In this document: positions 38,029 to 50,200 of the stretch, piece by piece | How positions within the stretch are numbered: position 1 is the first letter of the stretch | Layout: every line of letters starts with the position of its first letter | Translations under genes and position numbers: made by a program | NCBI GenBank assembly: GCA_039654915.1 | Contig: CM077593.1 | Span: 34,318,501-34,382,500, forward strand | Origin: Aquilaria yunnanensis | Taxonomy: Eukaryota; Streptophyta; Magnoliopsida; Malvales; Thymelaeaceae | Direction of reading: 5' to 3' | Length of the DNA stretch: 64,000 bases | The notes under the pieces: model-generated | Databases searched by the model: none | Told to the model about the DNA's origin: nothing | Seen by the model: the letters and a program-made list of their open reading frames with translations, nothing else

Positions 38029-39035
38029 ATTCCATAATTGGCAATCAAAGAGGAAGGCCCTCCATTGAGGCATTTTCAGCTTAAAAAGTCTCATTCCTTA
38101 TGTTGGGCTTTCTAAAACCTTAGAACTGAGCACCGGTTGGGCCTATTTTTGGGCATAATTACCAATAGTTCTTTCCCCAAGTAAGTATGGAGAGTTTAGA
38201 GATCCAGCATTTTTGTAGGTGTTTGGCATAATTAGCACTTATTTGGAAGTTGATGCCTTTTCACCTATGCGGTTAGCCTTTATATAATGAAGCCCTTTTA
38301 CATGAGTTACGCACTTTGCATTTATTTCTTTTTTATGCTAGGCTACTCTTTATGATTAAGAGGCCCTCAAAGAGGTATAAATGCCTTTATAATTTTTATA
38401 GAATTATCCTTAAAGTACTATAAGGTTGATTTGAAATAGTGACTACTAATCCAAACATGAGATAGTCGGAATATCACCATTTGGGTGACTGAATATTCAG
38501 TCGAAGTTTAGTATCCAAATACCTGGTCACTAAACTAAGTTGCATCTAAAATAACGACTAAAAGTTAGTCATTGGTTTGCAAGTTTATTTTTTATTATTT
38601 TATATGATTGTAGATATTATAATTGGAAATGTGCATAATTATTTTAAATGAATTAATAGGGCTACAATTATTTTAAATAGATTGATAATTTAATAAACTA
38701 AAAATTAAAATTAAATTAATTATAAAAAATACAAAAGTCATGCTAAGGAAGGAAACAACTCTGTTGAACCTACAAATAGCCTCCACAGTTTTACACTTAA
38801 GTTTTATTCTAGTGTTGGTCCTTTGGTAGAGATAAGAGGATGAGAACTCTATTGCAGCTCTTTATAACTGCTTTGTTAGTCTGCTCAACCTTCTCCATAC
38901 TCACCTAATAAAGTGATTGTTTATGCTTTCTTAAAACCCTTAAGAACCAAACACAAATAGCACTTCAAATATAGAAAGAAAGATCATTTGAACTTTTCAA
39001 AACATTGTCAATAATTTAAGGAAAAAAAACAAAGA
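38029..39035. other. Unassigned AT-rich non-coding DNA
   Basis: No gene or element end recognised. The stretch 38440-38590 is rich in short 'gtcac/gactaa' repeats that also occur at 41830-42030, across the solo-LTR-like block. They may be two parts of one older repeat. Confidence 0.4.
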
Positions 39036-41446
39036 TGTTACAGCCCTTCTAGCGGGAAGCTCGATTGAGGAAGGTAAATTAAATTAAATCCTATTTTGGA
39101 ACTTTATTTTAAGTTCGCATAGCAAGATTAAGTGAGTTTACTAAGTTTTAAGGAGTTTAAGACATTAAAGGAAGTCTGGGGGTAAAATGGTAATTTTACA
39201 TCCTAAGGGGTTGGGCTAAGTCCCAAGAGTTAAAAATGTGTTTTAAATCCAACACTTGCTTAAAACTCATAAATAACCCAAGTGGTAAAGATTTGACTAA
39301 GTTTGACTTGGGTCATTATTTAAGGAAGGGGCTTTTTGTCACTTTTAAAAAAGTTTGGTGGCTTATTGGTTTAAAGGTTATAAACTTGTGGGAGAAGGGG
39401 TTTGGCTGCCATTCTTGCTCATTTCTACTCCCAAACCCGAGTTCCCCCTTGCCCCCACCATCTTTTCTTGATTTCTTGGCCAAAATCAATGTTTCTTGGT
39501 GGAATTTGAAGGCCCAAAGGATATACAAGTCATGGGTAGCTCATTTCAAGATTGGTTTGTGGTCCTAAAGGTGTTTTTTCATGTTTTGCCTTGTATTGGT
39601 TGTGTTTATTTGAAGGTAACCAAGATTTCTTGTTGACTCCTTGTTTATTTGATGTTTTGTGGCTTGGGTTTTGCTTAGTTGATGTTAATTTGATGCCATT
39701 TACCTTGATTTACTTGGAACTTAGGTAAAACCTTGTGAAACTTTGTTCTTGGTGAAGGCTTGCTTAATTCTTACCTGTGACTTGAAATCAAAGTAAGAGA
39801 TTTAGAGTTTCAAGCTTAATTGATGCTATTGGAGTGTTATTGCTTGTTAGAATCAAGTAGTTTTAGTAATATCATTGATTAGTGGACAAGTTTTTCCATG
39901 GTGGACTAGGTGATTGATTGAGTTTGGCATGATGTTTTAATGCATCATAGTGTGTTTGTGATGGTTCATTGTGGTCCTTGCAATATGTTTTATAGATATG
40001 AGGAGTTGAAAGCCATTCAAAGCATGTTTGGAATGCTTAGGAGGTCTTCCAAGGTGCATATGGAAAAAGCTAACATTTTCTGGGCACGAAAGGGTTGGCG
40101 ATGTGTCACCAAGGTCGAGGACATGTCACCAAGCTCTCATGAAACAATCGAGAGGTTGCATGCTGTGGTGATGCGTCGCCACAGTTATAAGGGCTAGGAA
40201 AACTAGCTTTTTCTAGAAGGTTCGAGGGGGAGGTTTGGGGGGGTACTTAGGGTACCTAGGGGTCAAGGTGTCACAGTGGTATGCCGAGACTTCCAAAGCT
40301 CTTCTGAGTCCTAGGAGTTTTCTTTAGTTTTGTGGTTGCTTATACCATAAGCAAGGAGACTAGGTTATAAAGTGCCAAAATGTAGTACCCTAAGCATGGG
40401 TGTAAGGTTTAGTACCATCGAGGACCTAACCATACCTTTGGGTATAAGGTTCTAGTGTGGAGACCTTAGTACACCTAGTTGGTTCTTTGGAACCTAGTTG
40501 AAATTGGTCCAACCATAATGCCCTTATAGAGCATAAGGGAGGTTCAACTAGTGATGAACTTCACTAGTTAGTCTAGTAAGCATTGCTTGCTAGTAGACAA
40601 GGCTTTGCTTTGTAGTTTAAAGACTAGGTAGAAGACAAGTCCCAAGGGACTAAAACATAAGCACATGGGTTTAGCCTCACACTGTATGAGCTCATAGCAG
40701 ATTACATATGACTATATATGTGTTGTCCTTAGTAGTTTTCCTTACAAGTGAAGATCCCTTATTGAGAATTCTCGAATTCTCACTCCTTAGTTTATGTTTC
40801 ACAAATTTTGACGCTGTTGAGCTCGATAGCCGCTGAGGGTTGTTGAGGTAGTCTTTTGTTGTAGGTACTTTGTTATGAGAATCTTTGTGATTCTAGTTAT
40901 TATAGTTACTTTTCTTATAGTTACTTGTTGGATAAGTAAAGGTACTAACCATAGTTTTCTTGGCCACAGTGGCTAGTAAAGCACGTGGAGGAGTTTTGAG
41001 GCTCGCCATCGGGATTACGGCAAAGGTGGGAGTTAGATGAGAAGATCTCAGTAGGAGAGCCTTGTGTACATTGCATGCACTAAATACCTCATTTGTTTAT
41101 AGATAAAGGACTCTAGGGTTGCTTTTGGGTGAGGAGCATTAGTTTTCTTTTGGTGAATGCCCTTACTTGGTTATTATGTGTAGTTATGATGATACAAATG
41201 ATGGATTTCTATACTTTGACTACTTGAACCTTGGCTTCCATGGAAAAATGCCTAGGCAATGTGAATGTTTTATGGTTTTTCATTTACTCAAGTCAAAGCA
41301 AAAGTGCATGCATGCTTGCATTTTTAGGCCAATTAACTAGTGACATGAAGTTTTAACACGAGTGAACATAATTAATTAGCCAATTGCAACCAATGTGAGA
41401 CTCGTTCTCACAAGTTTCCTAGGCAGAGCCAAGAAGGGCCATGTCT
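39036..41446. mobile_element. 2.4-kb solo-LTR-like block (family B relative)
   Basis: It begins TGTTACAGCCC and ends GCCATGTCT, like 18361-21005. Shared blocks include the 'taaaatggtaattttacatcctaa' type stretch near the start and 'agatcccttattgagaat' followed by 'tgttgagc' near 40750-40825. The flanks AAAGA and AAAAA give only an imperfect duplication, so the ends are less certain than in the other solo LTRs. No coding domain. Confidence 0.55.
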
Positions 41447-43240
41447 AAAAAATCCTCAAGAACTTTAAATAGAGAAAGGTAATCATTTGGGGCTAACTTG
41501 TCCCAAAAGGGCCAAAACCCATATCCACATGTTGTAAATTCCAAGAAAGCGTTTTGTCAGAGGCTGCAAATCTTTGAACAGAACATAAAACAACTGAAAA
41601 AAAGTTCATGAAGTGAATAAGAAAATTAACTTGAATGAGAAATTATAAACCTTTTAAGCTTAAAATTTGAACAAAACTCTTAAATTATCCACAAGTTGAG
41701 TTGGAAGGTGTGAAAGAAGACTCATGCTTTTTTTTTTTCCTCTTCTGGTACTTATCAAAATGGCCCAAAATGGAAGTCATCAAATTAGATGATAAGGAAA
41801 AGGAGATTCAGGTGGTATATTTTTGGTAGGGCAACTGAAGGGCGATTGATTTAGAGATAGTCACTGAAGGATAATTGAAAGGAAAAAAGTTACTACCAAA
41901 GGTTGACTAATAGGCGACTAAACTATGGTGACTAAATTAGTTAGTTGCTAGAAAAAATGAGTCTTATTGCCTAGCTATTCAGGGGTGACCAAACAGTAAT
42001 AGTGACTAAATTTGAGTCGCCTTTTTCAGTTTGAATTTAGCATTTTGAGTGTAGTGCTAGTCCATGTTTAGGTCTCTGGTATGTAGACCTCTCAGCCACA
42101 ATACACATCCAATTTATTTTTCATGTCTTCCCTAAGCCATATGGCATCTTATAGGGCATTGGTTGAGGCTTTGTGCATCCCCAATCAACTCCTATACCAT
42201 AGGCTAGCTTTATGCTTGTGGCCATATCCTTAAGCAATTCAAACTCGTAGTCACCTTTAGGTACTCTTGCTGCCACTAGTTACTACATTAACACTGGTTA
42301 CATCTATTCTAACAATCATGCACACTTCATAGTGTTACCCTTTTCTACTTTTGGTGGGAAACTAACTTTGTTCATTCAGTTGGGTAATATCTTAGGAAGA
42401 TTGTAAGCCATGGGAACTAACTTTACTGCACTCCCCTTAGTGCACATTATGCTCTATGCACCATGGGCCAATTTTATTCCCCTAGTTGTAAGCTACTTGT
42501 TATTCCTTTAGCCCACTTGTACAAGTCATTATTTTTTTTTCTCATAAGGATAATGTTATGACTTGCACAACTCATATAGGCTCTAATCTGGCTCAATCCA
42601 TACTCCACCTTGCCATGGATCTAAATTCAAAGTCTAGGAATCACCGGTAACCCCATAATTCCTTTATACTCTAGTGGATAACCTTTCACTAGTATTCTAG
42701 TTAGCATTATCCCTTTACTAGAATTTTCACCCAACCTTGGGTAGCATTTTGTACCTATATTCACTTGACACTTAGTTCTTTTTCTTGTTTGGCACATCAA
42801 TAAAGGTGGAGAAATACCTTGTACTGCATTATTTCCATGTCTCCCTGAACTGGTCATAGTGAACACGTTCTTAGGGTCTAGTGCTTCATCTCTACCCTAG
42901 GTGGTTATAGCAGTCATCCCCTTATTTGGAATCCTTTTAAGCAACTTTTAGCCCAATAACCAAATTCTCATTTAATTACACCTTTAATCCACATCTTTAT
43001 GAGTTATGCAATAAAGTCACTAATGATTCCAAGGGTAACACTTAAATCACCCTTAAGGGCTAAAATGATAATTTCAAATTTTTTCTCTCAAATGAGAGCA
43101 ATTAGGCTTGTCAAAAAAAGGAAAAAACCACTTTAAACCTTATTTTTGCTTTCTCCACCTACTTGTGAGATAAAAATTTTTCAGTATTAAAATTACCAAA
43201 TTAGCCTCTACTGAATTTCTTGTAGCGTTCTTCGTTTATC
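41447..43240. other. Unassigned non-coding DNA upstream of MRE11
   Basis: No supported gene. The minus strand at 42627-42866 is open for 79 codons without family resemblance. 42050-42900 has a coding-like base mix and may be an old transposon relic that I cannot name. Confidence 0.4.
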
Positions 43241-43750
43241 AAGTCTAATGGAAAACCAGTCTTCGAGTGCGGATGGTTCATACTTCAAAGCATAAACGCT
43301 AACCTTTTTTGTCAGGTGGACTTGCTTAGCTGCCGACGTCGCTTTCTCAACCTCAGCGCCTCATAGTTCTTCTGCTTGCCCTCGCGCTCCAGTTGGCCTA
43401 ATCCATTAGTTAACTACAAGAAGCAGCTCAATCCATGAGTTGACCAGAAGTGTGGCGTGCGAAATTTCAATCCAGCGTGAAAAAGGTTCAGAAAGCTCCT
43501 GCTCAGTGGTACGGTAAAAGGTATTGATGCAGAGCATCAATAGGTTCTTCCTTTTGCTCCTCATCTTTCGTCTCTACTCGATTTTCTCTTGTTTGTTCTA
43601 TTTTACGGATTGCTGCTACGTTAGTGTGGTCTCGCATGTTTCAGTGTTTGGTTTCACAAACATACTTATTTACTGTGGTTTGACATTCGAACTGTTACTG
43701 TACTTCTAATGTTTTTCGTTGCAGGTTTAAATCAGGGAACAATTTTCAGC
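43241..43750 (+). promoter_or_regulatory. MRE11 proximal promoter and 5' leader, with a probable leader intron
   Basis: This is the DNA just before the MRE11 ATG. A GT at 43514 (ACG|GTAAAAGG) and a TTGCAG acceptor ending at 43724 suggest an intron in the 5' leader, leaving a short leader GTTTAAATCAGGG... before the ATG at 43751. A GACGTC palindrome (43335-43340), a possible bZIP site, lies about 410 bp upstream of the ATG. No clear TATA box, as is common for plant housekeeping genes. The start of transcription is not visible. Confidence 0.4.
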
Positions 43751-46700
43751 ATGGGCGGCCAGGCAAGGTGAATTCTGTCATTCATTTCTCTGTGTTGTGT
43801 AGATTAGGTAACGATATGAGATGACAACCATAATGAACCAACTAGTGTGGCTTTTATGTTTTCGACTTCTGTAGGCTGGTTCAATTGAAAAATGAAATTA
43901 GTTTAATGGCACAAGAAATCTTTAGTGCATTGTGAAGGAATGCATTCTTATGAATTTTAGTCATTTGTCATATATGCATAGCCCATACAGGGTGTTTAAT
44001 TGTTTTTTCGGGATTACTTTGTCTTCTCTCCTGGTTTATCTTAAATAGTCTGTGAAAGAAAATGCAGGGGGGATTTCAGCAACACGCTGCGGATTCTTGT
44101 TGCTACTGATTGCCATCTTGGTTATATGGAAAAGGATGAAATCCGAAGGCATGACTCTTTTCAAGCGTTTGAGGAAATATGCTCCATAGCAGAGCAGAAA
44201 GAGGTAGTCTACACGTTTCTCCTTGTTGCCATAGCTGTAAAAAAATTTTATATGCATTCTGTTTTTGCAGTATTATGTCTGGTAAGTTTCATTGTGTTAG
44301 TTGAACAAGGCCACTTGTAAATGTTGTCTCTGTGTTAGTTTCCTTCTGACAATAGCTGTTACATGATCATTATGGTTATTTTATGTATTCAGAATTCTTT
44401 TAGAATGTGCTTTCAGTCTGTTTCCTATTTCCATTTGCATGTTGATGCTCCTTCTCAATTCTTAGGTGTCTGCAGTTTCCAGTATAGGAATATAGACTTT
44501 ATTATTCAACTGGTTTTACATAAAGAAAATGTGAACTTTATATGATATCTTTAATATCTTTATGCAAAAAGGCTAGGGCTGCAGATTTCTTCTTCCTATT
44601 CAGATGAAGGTTTAAGTTCCTGTAGCAAGTTAAAAATTATCATACATATACAGAAAAGAAATCTAATTTTGCCATTTAGTGACCCATCCTATGTCGTAAT
44701 AGGTTGACTTTGTGCTCCTTGGTGGGGATCTTTTCCATGAGAACAAGCCCTCAAGGTCAACACTAGTAAAGGCTATAGAGATTCTACGTCGACACTGCCT
44801 TAATGATCGGCCAGTGCGCTTCCAAGTTGTCAGTGATCAGACTGTCAATTTTGCAAATACGTAACTTTCCTCTCTCTCTCTCTCTGTCTCCCTCCCTCCT
44901 TCCTTCCCCCCTCCACTTCCTCAATTTACGAACTGGCCCTTTCTTGCATGTACTGCACATTCCTTTGGTCATGAATGCTACTTTTTATCTGATCTGCTAT
45001 GTTGAACTGCAGAAACTATGCATCTACATTGTTCAGTTCTTCTACATTATTTTCTGTTAAACAAGGGTAGTGTTATTCCACTCTCTGTGGATCTTAAGGC
45101 CGTTTTGGCATAACATCTTACTACTCTTTCATTTCTATTTACCCCTCCGCCCTTTGCATGTTCACCTCAACACTATATCACTACTTTTATATGGTGAGGT
45201 TAAAGGCGAATTCATTGTACACCATTTATGTGCATGCCATTTGTTTCAGGATGCAAAATTCAGAATGCATTGCCCATTGATCGAGGGAGTAGTACTATGT
45301 ATTTTTTTAATATTTTTTTCTTTGTAATACATGTGAACAAGTGAAGAGGTTTTTTTTGTTTTTTGGCATCATATTGATGCAGAGACTGAACAAATCATAC
45401 CTTAATGTCTGCATGAAATTCTTACACTCTTGATTATATGTTTCGGAAGTGGGATCTTTCCTAATGAAAAAAGATTTTACATACTTGAATATTCTAAGAC
45501 ATTTCATTAGCCCATAATCTGCACTGGCATTTCACAATTAACAGATTTGGGCATGTGAATTATGAAGATCCTCATTTCAATGTTGGATTACCAGTTTTCA
45601 GCATTCATGGAAACCATGATGACCCTGCTGGAGTGGTAAACTTCTTATCCATTTGCCTTCACGTCTTTTCTTCGTTAACCTAACCGCTTGTGTTAATCGA
45701 GCTGATACTGTTCAGTCTTCTTTCACTATGTTGAACAAATAAATATTCTATGTCTGATCCTGGATGCTGGTGACAGGATAATCTTTCTGCGGTTGACATA
45801 CTCTCAGCATGCAATCTTGTGAATTATTTTGGAAAAATGGTCCTGGGGGGTTCCGGTGTTGGTCAGATCACTCTCTACCCTATTCTTATACAGAAGGTCG
45901 TCTTGTTAAACTTGCTGAGTGAGCTCTGGAAATATTGTTTGGATTCAGGGAACCTTACATCTCATTATTGCAGGGCTCAACAGCTATTGCTTTGTATGGT
46001 CTTGGGAACATTAGGGATGAAAGACTCAATAGAATGTTTCAGGTTTTTCTCGTTGAATTCTGACTTGAGCTCACTAGTGACTGCAAGTGCTTCCACCTTA
46101 CCTTCTGTTTTCTGGTCCATCAGACACCACATGCTGTTCAATGGATGCGACCTGAAGCTCAGGAAGGGTATATGGTGTCAGATTGGTTCAACATCCTGGT
46201 ACTTCATCAAAACAGGTGTCCATTCATAAGCTTTATCAATGTTTCTTTTAGAAATGAGGTTCCTGTACCCCAAGCGCATGCACATATACAGAGACAGGCA
46301 TAGATACGTAGATACATACATATATTTACACAAATACATACAGTTGCATTCATGCATATGTATGTAAGTGAGTGTGCATTTACGTGCATGCATTCCAGGG
46401 CAAACACAATAGACTTGGTTTTTCATGTTTTATGCCTAAAAAAGGTTCTTGTTGATTGAATCCTATAATTGTACGGAATCTGTTTTGCAGAGTGAAGGCG
46501 AATCCTAAAAATGCTATAAATGAGCACTTTCTACCACGATTGATTGACTTCGTAGTTTGGGGGCATGAACATGAATGTCTTATAGACCCACAGGTAGTTG
46601 AAAGCCGTTACTTTTTGTCTCTTTGTAGTTGATATGTTTCAAGCATCTTGTAGAACTGAAGGTGGATTTTGATTTCGAAGGAAGTTGCAGGGATGGGATT

Positions 46701-47277
46701 TCACATTACACAACCCGGTTCTTCTGTGGCAACATCACTAATTGAGGGAGAATCAAAGCCAAAGCATGTGCTTCTTTTAGAAATCAGGGTTTTCCTTTGA
46801 ACTGTCTCTTTTAATGAAGAACCATTAAAAATTGCTGCCAGAAAAATTTACCTATTCCATCTTGTGTCTGCTCTTTGTAAATATTTTGCCATTTGCAGGG
46901 AAATCAATATCGTCCAACTAAGATACCCCTGACATCTGTGAGACCTTTTGAGTATACAGAGGTAAATCACTTGCATTTTTGGTTATCTTGAGAAAAAAAA
47001 AAATCATTGTTTTGCTCAATCTTCTGATAACATGGTAATGGTGCAGGTAGTGCTAAAGGATGAACCTGGCATTGATCCCAATGATCAGAACTCAGTGCTT
47101 GAACATCTGGATGAAGTGGTGAGTTTTCTTTCTTTTCATGTCTTTCCCAAGGTGTATTTGTATTGTTTGCTGCATGAGTGACATGGCATTTTATTTTAGG
47201 TCAGCAATCTTATAGAGAAAGCAAACAAGAAGGCTTCTAATCATTCAGAAGTTAAGCTTCCTCTAGTTCGAATTAAG
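43751..47277 (+). CDS. MRE11: MRE11 exons 1-12: phosphoesterase domain and start of the DNA-binding cap
   Basis: Codons 1-369. Exon 1 is only 17 bases and splits codon 6. Exon 2 brings D20 and H22, exon 3 D60, exon 4 the GNHD loop (H128 is the expected catalytic His), exon 7 H225, and exon 8 H253 and H255. Together these are the metal ligands of the Mre11 nuclease, all kept. Exons 9-12 start the capping domain ([17 protein letters not shown], then [13 protein letters not shown]). The exon 9 acceptor is a weak TTCGAAG, with a stronger-looking TTGCAG 10 bases further on that would shift the frame. Confidence 0.94.
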
Positions 47278-50200
47278 GTAATCAGATTATGGACAATTAA
47301 CTACAATGAGAATTATTTAGTCATTGCACCCCTGACACAATTCAGTTTTTTTTTTTCTGGATGCCTCATACTTTGGGGTCATGAGTAGCTAGTTATTACT
47401 TCACTTGCCATTACCATTCAGACTCTCTCCTATACCAGCCTTTCCCTTCTGCCCAAATCATAGGACAGAAGATGTTGGAATATTCTGGAGATCGTGAGAA
47501 GAAGATTTGATGTTTTTTATTAGAAAAACCGTGTGTATAGCTAGGAGTAGCTTAGTAATCTTTTTATTTTTAGGATATTAGGATTTGGTTCTTTGTTTCC
47601 TAACTGTTATATTGTAAAATAGGAAACTGCCTAATTTAGATTCACACAGCCATGTATTTAAACAGTGTAATTCTCTATGAAAAGATAAGCTCTTACTGTT
47701 TCTATATGGTGTCAGAGCCTACCCTAATTTTCTAGCCATCTCTCTGCATCCTTCTTCTGCCCAACATGTCTGAAATCTCGTCTGGATCTGCACCTTCCAG
47801 CAACTATCAGCCAAACAATACTACAACTCTAAATCAAGCCCCAAACACCAATTCTCAGTCTGTCCAGATCACTACTATTCGCCTTAATGGTGATAATTTC
47901 TTGCAGTGGTCTCAATCTGTTCGAATGTATATTCGAGGGCGAGGGAAAATTGGCTACCTTTCTGGAGATAAGAAGGCACCAGCACCAGAGGACTCGACAT
48001 ATGCAACATGGGATGCAGAGAACTCGATGGTTATGACCTGGCTCGTCAACTTTATGGACAAGGGCATCGGGTCTAACTACATGTGCTACTCCACAACCAA
48101 GGAATTATGGGACAATGTAAATCAGATGTATTCTGATTTAGGAAACCAATCCCAAGTTTATGAGTTAACTCTAAAACTTGGTGAAATCCGACAAGGAGAT
48201 GACACTGTCACCAAGTACTTTAACTCACTAAAAAGGCTGTGGCAGGACTTGGACCTCTTCAATGACTAAGAATGGAAATCTGCAGATGACGCCAATCACT
48301 ACAGAAAAACCATGGAGGCTCATCGAATCTACAAGTTCCCTGGCTAGACTAAATGTGGAATTTGATGAAGTAAGGGGAAGGTCATTGGTAGATCACCCCT
48401 TCCCCCAATAAGTGAAGTATTTGCAGAAGTTAGAAGAGAAGAAAGCCGTAGAAATGTCATGTTGGGAAAAAAGGACTGGGGAGAAGACTGTCAGATTCCA
48501 GAAGAAGACTGAGGAGAAGCCACGGTTTTGGTGTGATCACTGCAACAAACCTCGCCATACACGGGAAACCTGTTGGAAGATTCACGGAAAGCCAGAAAAC
48601 TGGAAGAGTAAAAGGATTAGTGACAGGTTCAGCCATGCAACACCCTCTGCCAATGAGGCTGAAACAAGTCCCTTCAGTAAGGAGCAGATGGATCATCTCC
48701 TAAAATTGCTAAAGTCCAGTTCGTCATCTGGTATTCCTTATGTTTCTCTTGCACAAACTGGTAGTGAATCTAGTGCCCTTACCTGTTGTTCGAATCTTGC
48801 TCCATGGATCATTGATTCTGGAGCCTCTGATCATATGACTAGCCTTTCTAGACTTTTCTGCTCTTATTCCCCATGTTCTGGTAGTAAAAAGGTAATAATT
48901 ACATATGGCAGTTTCTCACCCATTGCAGGGAAAGGTTTGATAAAACTCTTCAAGAATATTGATCTTGAATCTGTTTTACATGTTCCCAAACTAGCCTGCA
49001 ATCTTTTGTCTGTAAGCAAACTTTCCAGAGATTCTAATTGTCGTGTTGTTTTCTTTGACTCTCACTGTGAAATCCAGGACCAAACTTCGGGGAAGAAGAT
49101 TGGCAGTGCTAAGATGATAGATGGACTTTATTACTTTGATGGAGATTTTTCTAATAATACAAAATCTCAGGGCTTTAGTAGTGTTAGTTCTGATCCTGTT
49201 TATGAACAAATAATGCTTTGGCATTTTAGACTAGGACATCCTAGTTTTCAATACTTTAAGTACCTGTTTCCTGGTTTGTTTAAGGGGTTCAACCTCTCTT
49301 TGCTTCAATGTGAAAGTTGTTATCTATCTAAGAGCCACCATAATAAATACTTGCCAAAACCTTATATTCCCTCAAAACCTTTTCATTTGATACACAGTGA
49401 TGTCTGGGGACCTTCAAAAGTCACCACAATTTCAAGAAAAAAATGGTTTGTCACCTTTATAGATGACCATACACGTTTATGTTGGATTTACTTGATGAGT
49501 GAGAAATCTGAAGTGGAAAATTTGTTTAAGGCTTTACAAAATGGTTGAAACACAGTTTCAAACTAAAATTAGTATTCTTCATACTAATAATGGCATTGTG
49601 TATTTCAACAAACATTTGGGAGTTTTTCTAAAGGAAAAAGGTTTTCATCATCAATCTACGTATGTGGAAATCCCTCAACAAAATGGTATTGCTGAAAGGA
49701 AAAATAAACATTTGCTTGAAGTAACTCGTGCTATCATGTTTTACATGAATGTTCCAAAATATCTGTGGGGAGAAGCTATTTTGACAGCCTCATGTTTGAT
49801 TAATAGGATGCCTAGCCGCGTTTTAAAATATAGCACACTTTTGGATTACTTCAAAACTATTTTTCCTATGTCACGGATCCATTCTGATTTACCACTTAGA
49901 ATTTTTGGATGCACTGTTTTTGTCCATATTCCTAACAATTCTGGTTCAAAACTGGATCCTAGAGCTGAAAAATGCATTTTCGTAGGTTATGCACCCAATA
50001 AAAAGGGATATAAGTGCTTTAATCCTCAAACAAAAATTTTTTTTGCTAGTATGGATGTCTCTTTCTTGGAAAACAAACCTTACTTTCACAAAAATTATCT
50101 TCAGGTGGAGAATGAAGTAAGGAATGATAATTTTTGGGATTTATCCCTTGTTTCACTACCAAATACAATTTTAACTTTCCCTGGCAGCTTTGAATCCATT

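Noticed and set aside
42627..42866. Minus-strand 79-codon frame upstream of MRE11
   Set aside because: No recognisable domain, no start context and no splice partners; left as unassigned DNA.
45819..46229. A 136-codon + strand frame as a separate gene
   Set aside because: It reads through MRE11 exon 5, intron 5 and following sequence; the exon part is already in the MRE11 model and the rest is intron.
46280..46395. ATAC-rich run as a satellite or regulatory hairpin
   Set aside because: Irregular simple sequence in an intron, without a constant unit.
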